DNA of 64,000 nt, from NCBI GenBank assembly GCA_003991915.1, contig RQTK01000354.1:77183-141182 (forward strand). Reading direction: 5' to 3'. Shown in pieces: positions 34,005-46,200 of the stretch (positions are counted from its first letter, which is position 1; each line of letters opens with the position of its first letter). The notes beneath the pieces were generated by a model, which searched no databases, was not told the origin of the DNA, and was given only the letters and a program-made list of their open reading frames with translations. The translations under genes and the position numbers were made by a program. The stretch comes from Elysia chlorotica. Taxonomy: Eukaryota > Mollusca > Gastropoda > Plakobranchidae.

Positions 34005-35254
34005 TTGTAAGATAGGAAACATTAAGCAAGGCACTTAAGTAATCTGTCTGCCTCATCCAGTTGTTGCGTGCCATTGATGAGTTCTCTCCCCATAAAACCC
34101 ATTTCTATTTTCCTTAATTTTTTTTCACTGTATGATTTTTGGATTTTGTTGTACAAATTGGAAGCTCTGGGAACAGCAAGGAAGGAAATGTGGCAATATT
34201 CTTCCTCATAGAAAATAAAATTGTTATTGAATCATTCACATGTTGTTTGTTTTTCTGTATATGAGAGCTTAAAACCAAAAATAATGAAACTTTTAAATTA
34301 ACAAATTCATATATTATGGTCGATATACAGAATCTGATAAATACTTCTAGTGTCTTTTTTGACAAGAAAATGTTATGCCAATGCCCATGAAAATTCAAGT
34401 AAAATATGGCACACTACTAAAATCTTTACAAAATCCGGAGTTCTGTAAATTTAATATAAGTATTTTCACACCATTTTGAAAATTCAACTATCATCAAAAC
34501 ACACAGTTTAACTTTAACCATTAAATAGATGTTTTAGACATTTTAGAATGGTATGTAAGTACTAGGTTGATGTATGAGACTAACTTTAGCTTCAAAGTTT
34601 GTACACAGGTGTGTATGATCACTCTCTGTAAAAAAAAAGGCAAACAGCAGATCAGTAGAAGACATAATCAAATTTATTCAGAATTACTTCTTCCTAACTA
34701 TGGAACCGACTTTATTATGAAAGAAATACATTTCCTTGCCCTTATAGAAATATGTATGTGTTGATAGAAATCGGTGCATTGGAAACTTTAAAAAAATCTA
34801 TTTAGAATCAAATTCATTATTTGAAGCTATTCTGGTTTGATCTTAATTCGAAGGTAGTACCAACTACAGGTACATGTATGTTTTTCCTACCCAACGCATG
34901 CTTTGATAGAAATGGGGAGCCAAAAGACATAATTTTGTTGCTGAATTTTTTATGTCACAGACATTCCTGTAGAATTTTTTTGTTCCTCTCATTAACCTTA
35001 TTTCTATATTTTGGAAAAAAAACCCAATGATTTCATAGATATTAAATTGCGTTGGGAGTCATGAATAATATATTTTGCCCACAAAAAATATTCCCCTTTT
35101 TATTGTGTGTATGTGTGCTTGCATAGCATACTAGTTGCAGACATAGACCAGTTCGAGGTGTCAAAGTGAGAAAGCGAAATGTTCTTATGTCTCATTGTCG
35201 TATACAGTGATGGGACCCCAAAGTGTAATATATACTGGACTCGTATGGTGTCAT
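34005..35254. other. Convergent intergenic region, A/T-rich
   Basis: Poly-T and poly-A runs dominate. I see no exon or ordered repeat. Confidence 0.4.
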
Positions 35255-35365
35255 GTTATACTGACACCAACCAAACCAGTATAGAAAAACCTGGCAACCA
35301 GAGCAGGGATTGAATAATGACCTTCTATTGGTGAGGCAAACGTTCTTGCCTTAAACCATTCACAG
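35205..35365 (-). mobile_element. SINE copy, minus strand, diverged
   Basis: On the minus strand it reads a head with ATTCAATCCCTGCTCTGG, then GGTTGGTGTCAGTATAACATG and CTTTGGGGTCCCATCA. This order matches the SINE described at 1376 and 29238, but with loss of much of the body. Confidence 0.55.
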
Positions 35366-35469
35366 TGGTTGTTTGTTATGAATCATAATTCTATTGAAAC
35401 TTTACTACTACCACTACACTAATGGTACATGTACTTCTAAATAATTGTGTAACTATTACCAACTTACTA

Positions 35470-35935
35470 CTACTACTACTACATGTAGTAGTTTATAAAT
35501 TAGATTTAAGACGAGGCAGACCACTGGATTAATTATGAGTATATCTGGAATTTTTCTAAGGTATTTTTCCACAGTGGTAGAGGTAGACTTTTTAATGAAA
35601 ATGGCTGAACAATGATTGCACATTGTGGGATTAGATTTAGAACCCTCGACTTGTAGATGCAGCGGCACCAAATCACCTTGCCACTTAAAGCGAGCATGGT
35701 TATACCACTAGACCACTTACGCTCCCAAAAAAGGAGTTTCATGGCTAGGGTACTTACTACGCCTTTTTAAGTGACTTGCTATCTTGATTGGGAAGTCCAA
35801 AGACAACCACTATAATCCGGACGCATCAACACTTGCCAACGGACACATCTAGGGACAAACAAACACAATAAAGTATGCCTCTACCACTGTGGAAAAATAC
35901 CTCATAAAAATTCCAAATATACATGTAGTAGTCTA
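35470..35935. mobile_element. Inverted-repeat element with a tRNA-like head inside (MITE or nested SINE)
   Basis: Arms at about 35541-35585 and 35878-35922 are inverted copies of about 44 bp (shared core GGTATTTTTCCACAGTGGTAGAGG). ACATGTAGTAG also recurs at the outer side of both. Between them the minus strand reads a tRNA-like head: GGTCTAGTGGTATAACC as A-box and GAGGGTTCTAAATC as B-box (about 35630-35727). Whether this is one element or a SINE between two copies of another repeat is open. Confidence 0.5.
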
Positions 35936-35940
35936 GTACA

Positions 35941-35971
35941 TGTGCTGCTGCTGCTGCTACTGCTACGGCTG

Positions 35972-36007
<36 letters not shown>
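35941..36007. repeat. (CTG)n-(CTA)n microsatellite
   Basis: CTG triplets followed by CTA triplets, with one CGG interruption. Confidence 0.93.
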
Positions 36008-37392
36008 TCCACATTTTATTGTAGGTCTTTGGCCCCAGGATTCACCAAAAACTCCTGTGCAAAATAGAATGGAGGTCCACTTGCCCCTTTTATTCCATCC
36101 AATCTTTGCTTTTTTCACAGACACATTCTCCAGTCAACAAATTAGAAAGCACAAAGTTTCAAATAAACAGATGTTTGTTTTATTCTTCCACAAGAGTTTT
36201 TATATCTTTACACACAATAGTGTAGCCTCTTGCGCTGGTGATAAATAGATACACCCTACATGCGATGAAGGACAGAAATCAAGAGTACTTTTTTTTTTTA
36301 CCTTGAAAACAAAATTGAGAAAAAACACATAAATAAGCAATATGGATGATGAAAAGAAATGCTAAGTTAAAAACTTATCTACGTAAAATCTGTGAAAAAC
36401 ATCAATAGATATATTGATAGAAATTAAGCGCAGTAGCTTGTTCTGTAATTTCCAGTACAGTAGTAGGTAAAAAATTGATCCCCCTCCACCCCAGTTTTTT
36501 TCCCCACACTCTTCTGATAAGTTTTTGCTAGCCAAGGCAGCACTGTTTGGATAGGTGGCTGATCAATCCACTGGGGTGCTTGTTTCTTGTCGTAATGTCA
36601 AGTGGTGGGGCAAGGGTTGTGTGTGTGTAAGCAAGTGACTTCCTCACACTCACAGTGATTTACAGAAATGAGTGTGCTGGAGTAAACTATCTAGCTCACA
36701 AATCCAAACATTTTAAATGTTGATTAACAAAAGTTTGCGTAGCTAATACTTTTTATAATGAATAGAGCACACATGTAAAGAGAAATGCTTGCTGTGGCAA
36801 ATGAAGCAATGTTTTAATCAGGTATTTAAACCAAGAACAAAATATTTTTTTATTTAGCAAAACTAGTTTTAACGGACAAAACCACAAGCAATACAATTTT
36901 GAGAGAAGTCTGGAAAGTGAAACTTGAACAAAGTCCAACCGAGAGCTGAGAAAAGTGCACGCTTTCATACGGATCTCTATATGCACTGCCAAGACTAAAA
37001 TTAGATTCAGAACTTCCCAATTCATTTTTTAGATGTAATGTTACAATTACAGATCACTGGTCTACCGACTGAAACATGAGGCAGCCCCTCCTAAAAAGAT
37101 GTTACAACGCCACTAGCTAAAAGAACAAATTTACAGCGGACATAAAATCAGAAAAAATTGGATGGGACAAATGGGACGATCATCAATCATGGTGACATAC
37201 CAGGGGACAGAAAGTTTACATCCTATTCCTAAACTATGAAATGAGGAAAAGTTGATCCAGCTGACGTAGTGGATGCGAGACAGAGACGTTCTTGCCCACT
37301 CTGTTGACAGACTTGTGGACACTTAGAGAACCAGCAGCACAGTGTACAAGAACTAACCACTAGCATCACGAGTACAAAAATTCTATTAAAAA
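36008..37392. other. Intergenic A/T-rich stretch
   Basis: Nothing recognisable. It may include distal 3' UTR of the minus-strand Crypton-derived gene. Confidence 0.35.
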
Positions 37393-37770
37393 CTACAGCA
37401 TTAACATTAAGTTCAAGCAGTTTTCAAACAGTACTTTTTCCAGCATTAACACCAAGTTTGAAGCAAGACTCAAACAGTGCTTTTTAGAGAATTAACATGA
37501 AGTTCAAAGCAAGTCTCAAACAGTGCATTTTAGAGCAAAAGTTCAAAGCAAGTCTCAAACAGTGCGTTTTAGACCATTAACATGAGCTCAAAGCAAGTCT
37601 CAAACAAGCCCTTTTTAGAGCAAAAGTTCAAAGCAAGTCTCAAACAGTGGTTTTTAGAGCAAAAGCTAAAACCAATCCTCAAACAGTGCGTTTTAGGGCA
37701 AAACTTAAAAACAAGCCCCAAAAAGTGTTTTTAGAGCAAAAGTTCAAAGCAAGTTTCCAACAGTGCTACC
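37393..37770. repeat. Degenerate minisatellite (TCAAAGCAAGTCTCAAACAG units)
   Basis: About nine imperfect units with spacing of roughly 40-55 bp carry TCAAAGCAAGTCTCAAACAG followed by a TTTTTAGAG-like phrase; some alternate with ATTAACATGAAG. Confidence 0.85.
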
Positions 37771-40700
37771 CCAGTGGATACCCCTGCAGCATGCGAGTGT
37801 GATCGTCATCACATGATGGAAAGTCCACTTGTGACAATTATAAATATTAATTTTTATCTTTGCAAGTAAAAAAATAAATAAATAACTAAACAAACAGTTT
37901 CAGAAAACAAGCCTCCAAAAAGTTATGAAATTGTTTGTTATGGTCAAAGATTTTAACTTCATTTAGAACAAAGTTCGCCTGTTTGTTGTTGTTTTTTCCC
38001 TTTTAAGTGAATCCATATGTTAGTGGCTCTCTACACATTTCCTCTCTGAAAATCAGAATAAAAAAACAAAAACAAAAAACAAGCACACGGATCAAACTGA
38101 TTCAAACTAAAATCCATAAATTAATTATGTTGATAGGCTTGTTATGTGGTAAATAAAATGTGACAGCCCAGCCAACTGAGAGCAAGATACAATTCATCGT
38201 AGATTGAAAACTCAATAACAAAGGACATTTACCAAAAAATAATTGGATCTTTGTTCAGTAGACATTGAAACTATGTGGATGGAAAAACGTGATAAAATGC
38301 ACTTTGTGTACTCTACCAATTTCATACTACAAGAATCTCTGCAGATCATCAAAAAAATTTATATTCACAGTTTAAAAAAACAAAGTAAGCGATACATAGA
38401 TCTATAAAGAAAAAATTGTTACTTTGAAATTACAAAAAAAGTTGAAATATTTGAGATCAACCATAGATGTCATAGAGAGTGGGATGGCTTTATTCACTCA
38501 TGAACGATCAAGCTCATTTGCACAGAAGCAAACAAGGTGAACATAAAAATGATTTAATCCGGAGTCCACAGATCAAATGTCTGTATGCTTGCTGAAAAGT
38601 CATGTGCTTCTAAGGCAATCCCAGTGCTCCTCCCCTTAAATTCAATATTTACTACCCAGTTATTAATGTTTGAAAAAAGAATGCTGAAATACATGATATC
38701 AAACAGCTTCAAAATTTAGTCAGGAATACAAAAATGCATACAGATTTACCAAATTCAACAATGGGATATGGGAAGGACCTGTCTGTCTTCTGGCTGCCAA
38801 CATAGAGCACCTGTGCTCAAGAAGTTTGACACACTAAAGAGACAAGAATATGACAAGAAATGTGCTGATGTGAAACCATAACAAGCACAATGAGTGCTAA
38901 ATACATTTTCTTGACACTTACATCAGCATTAAAGGTGTGCAAGGATGCAGAGATGTGTATCCTTTTAAGGAAACCACAGCCAACGTCTCTTTACATATCT
39001 ATATTCAGACACGCATAGTTTAAAACTTATTTATTACCTTGTTTGTTAAAGGAGCTCACTTTTCTACAAAAAAAAGCATTCATAAAAAAAACAAAAACAA
39101 TAATGGATTCTCAATAAACAAAACAAAGCAAAAAACAACTACATGTAACAAACACACTTCAAAACAAAAAATGACAAATACTAAAAGATTCTTTTTTTCT
39201 TATCACGAAAATGCGTTTCATGCCAAGCTAGGACAAATATATTCAGGCTGAAGCGTTCTTTGAAAATCTACAAGCTAAAGTCTTTCTATAAAAAGCTAGT
39301 TCCTGAAATCAGATGGAGACAGACATCACTTGCTGTGTCCTAGCCAGTTCGAAAATAAAACGCAAAACTAGAAACCCAAACAAATCAAAATCTGAAAATG
39401 ACTCTACTGCTTAATCTAAGTTAACATTTCCAAGATGAAAGATGGATACCACTGCGGACTAGCTTGAATTTGTAAGAAAGATAAAAAATAGGCAAAGGCA
39501 AGTACAGCACTCTATGCCAAAACAATAGTCCTAGGTGTTAAATTGAACTTATTTGCATAAAACACTTGCAAATCCAATAACTTTTTTCCCCACTGTATCT
39601 TAAGATCTCTAAAATAACACATTGCAAAACATAATTAAATATTATTATAAAAGAAGAGAGCGATGACCAAGATCCAAACTTCCCATGGATTATTTAAACA
39701 AAAAAGCAAATTAAACAACACTTCTTCTTTTAATCAGTCCCTCAATCGCTCGCAGAGAAGGAATTTCTACACATCAGATGTCCAGAAGGATCAGAAGATC
39801 AAATGACCTCAGCAAACACAGCACTCAATAAAAACAAATCATAACAAAAACAAAAATGTACTTTTAAGACACACTTGACAAGAAAAACTGACCCTACAAA
39901 CTGGATAATTTTAAATTTGTCAGTAGTGGAAAAAAGCTTCTAACTATTCAAAAGTTATGTCGGATTCAATTTGAATTATTAACAAAACACTCCTGGCTGT
40001 TTAATATTATAAGACAAAATGCCCATAAAATAATTCTACAAAATTTGCTAGAACTATATAAACTGACAAACACAGATAGATCAAAAGCGCAGCATTCTCA
40101 ACTGGATTTCCTTTAGATATGGTTGCACTGAATCATACAAAACTGATTATGCTCAATATAAGCCTGGGGGCTAAAGCAGTTCATTACAAGTCATTGACAA
40201 AGTACAGAGGAATCCGCTGAAAAAAGCCTGTATGCCAAAAATTATTTTACCACGTTTATAATTAACAGTGACTTTAGAGTAAAAAAAAGGTCATCAGTGG
40301 CTGTAAAATAGTTCATCTTAAACAAGGTTTATTTTAAGCGGATTTCACCGTACATAAACATAATGAGCAGGGCCGCAGGCCGCTGGAATGTATCATCTGA
40401 GGAGAGTGAGAGCAGCAAAGAAGGGACGGGAACAAAAACTAAAGAGAAAAAAGCTTTCCCACAAAATACTTCTCTTCATGGTTGAAGTGAAAAATAAAAT
40501 AAAAGAATGTACAGTCCAATGCTATAATCAGATATTGTACGGATCTATTTGGTTGTTTACTTCACTTCACCAGAGTTATATAAATTGCTGCAAGTGCAAA
40601 GTTTATACAAAAGTTGAATCTTTTCACAACAAACCAGGCTAAAACTGAGTAAAAATCTCAGTGGAGTCATCACTAGAATGCAGTTTAAAACCAGTCTCTT

Positions 40701-42166
40701 AAGTCTGAAGAAAGTCAATACAAAAAAAAACAAAAAAAACAATTAAAACTTTGTAAACATAAGTTCCTTTTTATCTTTTTTTTGTGTGTGGACTGCACTA
40801 CCAGTATCTTGCAATTTGTGTTTAGAGATATTGTATATTGTAGCACACCAAAAACGGAGATTATTAACCTTATTACATTTATTTATATATTTTTTTTAAT
40901 GTCGATTCATTAAAAGTGTTCAGATAGAATAATAGTTACTAATTCCAAAATAATAATATTAAGAAAGAAAAATACAACAGTTCACAAAGGATTTACATCG
41001 CATCACCATGAGAAAAGTTTGAGACTATGCAATTTCACAGCCTAGAGCCCTACAAAACAAACAAAATCATGCCACCTTTTGAACAGAGTAAAATTATGTT
41101 TATAAAATCAGACCGTCAACGTAAAATAATATTCATAAAATTTTTAACAATCAACAATCATAACATCTGTAAACAAAGGTAAAGTTTTGGGACTATTTGT
41201 ATTTCAAGTATTAAAAATATCTTTGTACAACCGTAACATGGAAAAAAAAACATTGAGTTATAACATGATTGATATTGTGTTATACAAAATTATACTAAGA
41301 AAGACAAGAGCATAGAAAACAACAATCCAACAGATAATACCAGAGTAAAAGAGATTGAACAACAAAGCCGAACATATTCTTCCTCTTGTCAAATTCCTCT
41401 TGAACAACCACGAGTTCAGGTATATATATTTCTATCACAAAGAACTTTCGCTATAACAAGTGTATTTATATGTTATTTATAACCAATTGGAAAATCTTTA
41501 TAAAAGCAATATATTCAACAACAACAAAAAAATGATTATAGAGCGATAAAGCACAGCATAGTCTTACATCTAAAAAAAGTGTGTGTATATACCATCAACA
41601 ACCAGCATGTGTATTCATATATATATATTATATTATATATATGCTCTAATATACAACAATTAAAAAAAATAGCCTACTGGCACAATGGCTGCATGCCTTG
41701 TTAGATTGACCAGTTTGACAAACAAGTGAGTAGATGTAACATTGATACACAGGTCACGTCTTCAGTTCACTGCCCATCTCACCCACAGTGAGGTATCATT
41801 CGTCTTCCCACAATGCCCTTTCCATGAGGCTTGTGCCCAGGGCAAACTACTACAACACTTTACATCACTGAGCTAGTCTTTGACAAAACAGACAGGCCTG
41901 TCGTTTTCAGAGAAGGGTACACAAGTGAGTACCTTTACTTCCCAAACAGACAAGCACCAAAAAAAGCTAGCTCTCTTGGGTCCCGAGACAATGGCATTAG
42001 AACAACATAGAACGGCCAGACCATGTGACATGGCAGACCACAAGGGCTTAAAGCCACCTGGGCCACGACAAAAAGCTTGTCTCCGATCATGGGAGACAAA
42101 GCCACAAGCAGCTTAAGGGGGGAGCCTGCTTGACAAAAATTTCCACCGAAGTCTTGGTGGTTGACC
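37771..42166 (-). other. A-rich intergenic/possible 3' UTR of the Crypton-derived gene
   Basis: On the plus strand it is strongly A-rich with oligo-A runs. This region lies downstream of the minus-strand stop codon. Several TTTATT sequences (AATAAA on the minus strand; for example about 39026 and 40868) could be polyadenylation signals. No other gene is visible. Confidence 0.35.
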
Positions 42167-43201
42167 TCAGCTGTAGCTTGTGTCGAGCGGTTCAGGCTTT
42201 ACCGAGTGGTTGTGAACCGTGTTGGCGTAACAGTGTCGGAAACCGGAGAAGTTCCGCTCCCCAGGCTTCTTGATGAGGGGCGAGTTCTGCAGGATCTCTT
42301 GGTGGTACCTCAGCGAGTCTGCCAGACGCTCCGCCCGAGCTTTCTTTGCCTCGGGACTTTCCTTCCTGATGACACTTCCTGTGGTATGTGAGGGGGAACA
42401 ACCGGCGACAGACTTCATACTCAGGTTGGTGGGCTGGTGTGCACTGTCCTCGCTGGCTGCACGCCGCATCGTCAGGTTTTCGGGGTACGCTGAGCTGTCC
42501 AGCACGTGGGCCTGACGCTTCAGGGTCGGGGTGCCGGTGCTTGCGCCGCGCTTCAGGGACGAGCGTTCCGCAGGCGTCAGGAGGTGGCTGGATTGGGGAT
42601 CCAGACAGCCAGACACAGACATCATCCCCCCACGGCCGTCCTTGTACTGGTCCCTGCACAGCGGCGCCCCCTGGCTGCGGTGGGCGGCCGGAATCACCAT
42701 CACAGGCGGGTAACTGCTGGGGCCATGCACGCTTCTCTGGAGCTGTACAGATGTTGTTGCCGAGCCAACCAGCGACTTGTGGTAAACTGGCATCTGTCCA
42801 GGCGGTTCGAGCCCGGTGTGCAGACTGTGGTGGGGGTGGTATCCACCATTCCCCGTCGCAGACATGAGAGCTCTCTGACCCAAGCCATCGTGGGCCCGAC
42901 CTGGGTTACCGTTGACAACAGAGTTGACCTTGACGTGCTGAGCTGATCGTCTCCCATAGGGCTGGATAGAGGCCACGGCCTCGGCTATGTCCATCTCGCT
43001 GTCGGAGTAGAAGACGCGCTCTGGCAGCGGGTCGCGGTAAGCTCCCTCCAGGTACGGCGCAAACCGCTTCCTGTGGAGCCAGATCTGCAGGTTGGAGGGG
43101 ACCGACGTCAGGAGCAGCGTGTCGGCGCTCGCGATGCTCACCTTGAGAGGGCCGAGTTCTTCCCCTGAGCAGTGCACTCCAGATACGCAGTGGAAGTCAA
43201 C
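42167..43201 (-). CDS. Crypton-derived gene, exon 7 (C-terminal tail)
   Basis: 1035 bp ending in TGA (42169-42167), phase 0 in, acceptor CCTTCGTGCAG. It begins VDFHCVSGVHCSGEELG and contains QIWLHRKRFAPYLEGAYRDP and ERVFYSDSEMDIAEAVASI, which look ordered. A disordered stretch follows with PENLTM and PTNLSM, and the C-terminus carries VKPEPLD. Its acceptor is the last of four tandem copies. Confidence 0.9.
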   Translation of the reverse strand, partial: VDFHCVSGVHCSGEELGPLKVSIASADTLLLTSVPSNLQIWLHRKRFAPYLEGAYRDPLPERVFYSDSEMDIAEAVASIQPYGRRSAQHVKVNSVVNGNPGRAHDGLGQRALMSATGNGGYHPHHSLHTGLEPPGQMPVYHKSLVGSATTSVQLQRSVHGPSSYPPVMVIPAAHRSQGAPLCRDQYKDGRGGMMSVSGCLDPQSSHLLTPAERSSLKRGASTGTPTLKRQAHVLDSSAYPENLTMRRAASEDSAHQPTNLSMKSVAGCSPSHTTGSVIRKESPEAKKARAERLADSLRYHQEILQNSPLIKKPGERNFSGFRHCYANTVHNHSVKPEPLDTSYS

Positions 43202-46200
43202 CTGCACGAAGGCAAGGGATTATCATTACTTCATTTGGTTTGTCTACAACCTACACAGAGACAAGGGATTACTTTATTTGGTTTGTCTACAACCTGCACG
43301 AAGACAAGGGATTACTTTATTTGGTTTGTCTACAAACTGCACGAAGACAAGGGGTTACTTTATTTGGTAACTACTCTTTCTTCTACTCCTGGGGAGAAAA
43401 CTGGCACAAGTGGCAAAGCATTAGTCTTCATATCAGAAGGTCTGCGGTTTGAATCCCACGATCAGTCAACAATTTATTTTGTCCAATTGGTTGGGTCTGT
43501 GTTAGTTTAAAATGTGGAGGCACAAAGTCACCCCTGACATACGATCAGGTATACATCAGTTGTTTGTCTATTTAAAATATGATGTAGGAATTCATCCCTG
43601 ACGTGCGGATATATATGATAACCCAACACAACGCATGGATTAGGTTAAGTGGACTTTACAATAAAAATTGTTTTCATATGTTATTTCAGTAAATTTCACA
43701 GTAAAATGGGATTTTTCTCCAACATTACAAAAATTCCTTTTTCAATTGTGTATTCGAGCGCCATATAAATTTGTAAGAAAGTATTTCTTTAGAGCAATAA
43801 AATTCATTGAAGCAAACGCTGTAAAAATATCACATCCTTAATTCTAAGTTACCATCAAAGGTTGTGCTCACCTGCTTTAAAGTAGTCGCCCCAAACCCGT
43901 CATGCTCCAGCGACGCTTCCTTCCTGAGGCGCATCCGCTTGTCCGTGAGGTCAAGGCTGCCGGACTTCTTGAGGGCGTGTCCTCCGTGGCCTGCGTGGCT
44001 TCCTGTCCCAAGGCTGAGCGTGGTCTCACGGTCTGGCGAAACTGGCCGAGAGCTGGCCACTCCGTTTCGGTCCACCAGGATATCGTCCGGAATCGGCTCA
44101 ACACTGCTCTTCTCCACGGGACTGCACAGAACTATCAGCTCTGGATACACCAACAAAGAGAAGAAGAGAAGAAACAAAACAGCCGATAAAAATAAAGTAA
44201 ACCAACCAGAATCACCCTCTCTCCCCTTACGAAAACTTGTACAACGCTGGCGCCTCTGTATTGAACGCGATGGTGACTATGTTGAAAACTGATAGTTCAT
44301 CAGATAGGGGAGACTCTAAGCTTTCATTTGATGTGTAACTTGCTTCTGTAGTCGTTCAAATAAAAAAGTTATTCAAAAACGGCCCTTATTTATCAGCCTG
44401 CCCTCGTATATAGCAACATCGGACTCAACGAAACCTTCGCCGTACCAAAGACTTTTTAGAGACGGTTTTTCCCCTTCATAAAGCCTATATAAAGACCTTG
44501 TGTGTAACAAAGAGATTTAACGAAAACCTTGGACGTAAAGAAGTACTGGGCTCCTGTCGTGGTTGAGATTTCCAAAGATTTCAGCGAATACAGAGCTATG
44601 AAAAACACGGGCGTAGCGCAGTACATGTGAACAGGTCAAGTTCGTGTCAACTTTGTAGAGAGATCATAAACAAGCATGCTCGTCATGCAAAAATTGACTG
44701 GGTGCGGATGTGTATGTGTGCGTACTGACTTATCAGCCTAATAAGTTTTTGTGGCGCCTCTCCCTTCAGTAGGTAAGCGTGCTTAAAGAGACAGAGCTAG
44801 CCAGCACAGGTGTCTAGGGGAGAGAGGTGTAAAATCATTGTTTGAACTTTGTCACCAATGCTGTTGGCAGACGATGACAAGCCATTCTCCCAGCTTTCAT
44901 TGTGCCGTGTGACATAGCCATGTGCGCCTCTGTCTGTCTCTCTTTAGAAACAGAACTGCACACAATGTGGACTTTATTGAAATTCATTGGAATTAGCAGT
45001 TAAACTTAGGAATGGAGGAATTCAGTTTTAGGCCTTTAGATTCGACGCACAACACAAAAAATGGTGGGCACTGAAAATAGTTTGTTTAAACGATGAGAAT
45101 GAACAACACAACGTAAACATTAAATAATAAGTAGGAGCTTGAGTGATAATGTTTGGAACTAGAACGGTAGAAGATGAAGAAAAACACAAAAATGTTATGA
45201 AGAGGAGGTGCAGATTTACAGTAAGAGAGAGGGATACAGAGTGACTGACAGCAAAAAAATTAAAACCGTTTGTAATTAAACTCCTAGAGTCAAATGTGTT
45301 GTGTTTATTACAACCTTGCATGTAAAGAAACCTCGGACGTAACGAAGTTTTGGAAATGGCCCACTAACTTCCCTATATCCGAGGTCCACTGTTTTGTGTA
45401 TAACCATAATTTTTGATGTGACTTACATACTGAGACACCAAATACGATCTAGATCCCCCCAGATACACAACCATGGCCTTCTAATCTCGGACCACATAAA
45501 ATGAACTTGACCTCCACATTAGCTACAGACCTCGAGCTACTGATTCACGGCCACACCACATAACCGTAACTCCCATGTTTGCTACTGACCTCCTGCGCTG
45601 TACTGGACGCGCACAGTCTTCAGCCAGTCCACAAACTTCTGGATGTCCTTGACCATGAGTCCGCGGATCAGATCGAGGACCTGCGTCTTGGCCTGCATCA
45701 AACCTGGATGGAAAATGGTAAACAGAATGCCACAGTTACAGTCACGCAAATAATCTATATCTTGCTATATCAGCTTTCAGATACTGGTTGCATTATGGCA
45801 GACACTGCATACACTGCTGATGCATCTTAGTCTAAAGTGAATTTTGACTTCACTGGATCCTTTCTAATAGAACAGCTACACATAAATTTACAAAAAATAA
45901 CACTACCATCTATTTAAACTAATATTTTACATAAGTCGGTGGTTTATACCTGTGCGACACTATCTCTCCAACTTTGAGACTGGATTGAGATCAATCATAA
46001 AGATGTAAACAAAATTAGATCTACTTATCACTAACCAATCGGTCCCTAGAAAAACTAAAAAAGTAAAGTCATGATCATAGACTGCAATGGCCTTGACCTT
46101 AGGTTTTGGCGTCTGTACAGGCCAAAGAAAATGTGAATGATTCAGTAAATATAATGCTGCTTAAGTCTAGACTAAGACCATTGTTGTTTTAATCACCTTC

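Noticed and set aside
42388..42867. Plus-strand ORFs of 146-159 codons at 42.4-42.9 kb
   Set aside because: They are shadows of minus-strand exon 7, which has the consistent splice model.
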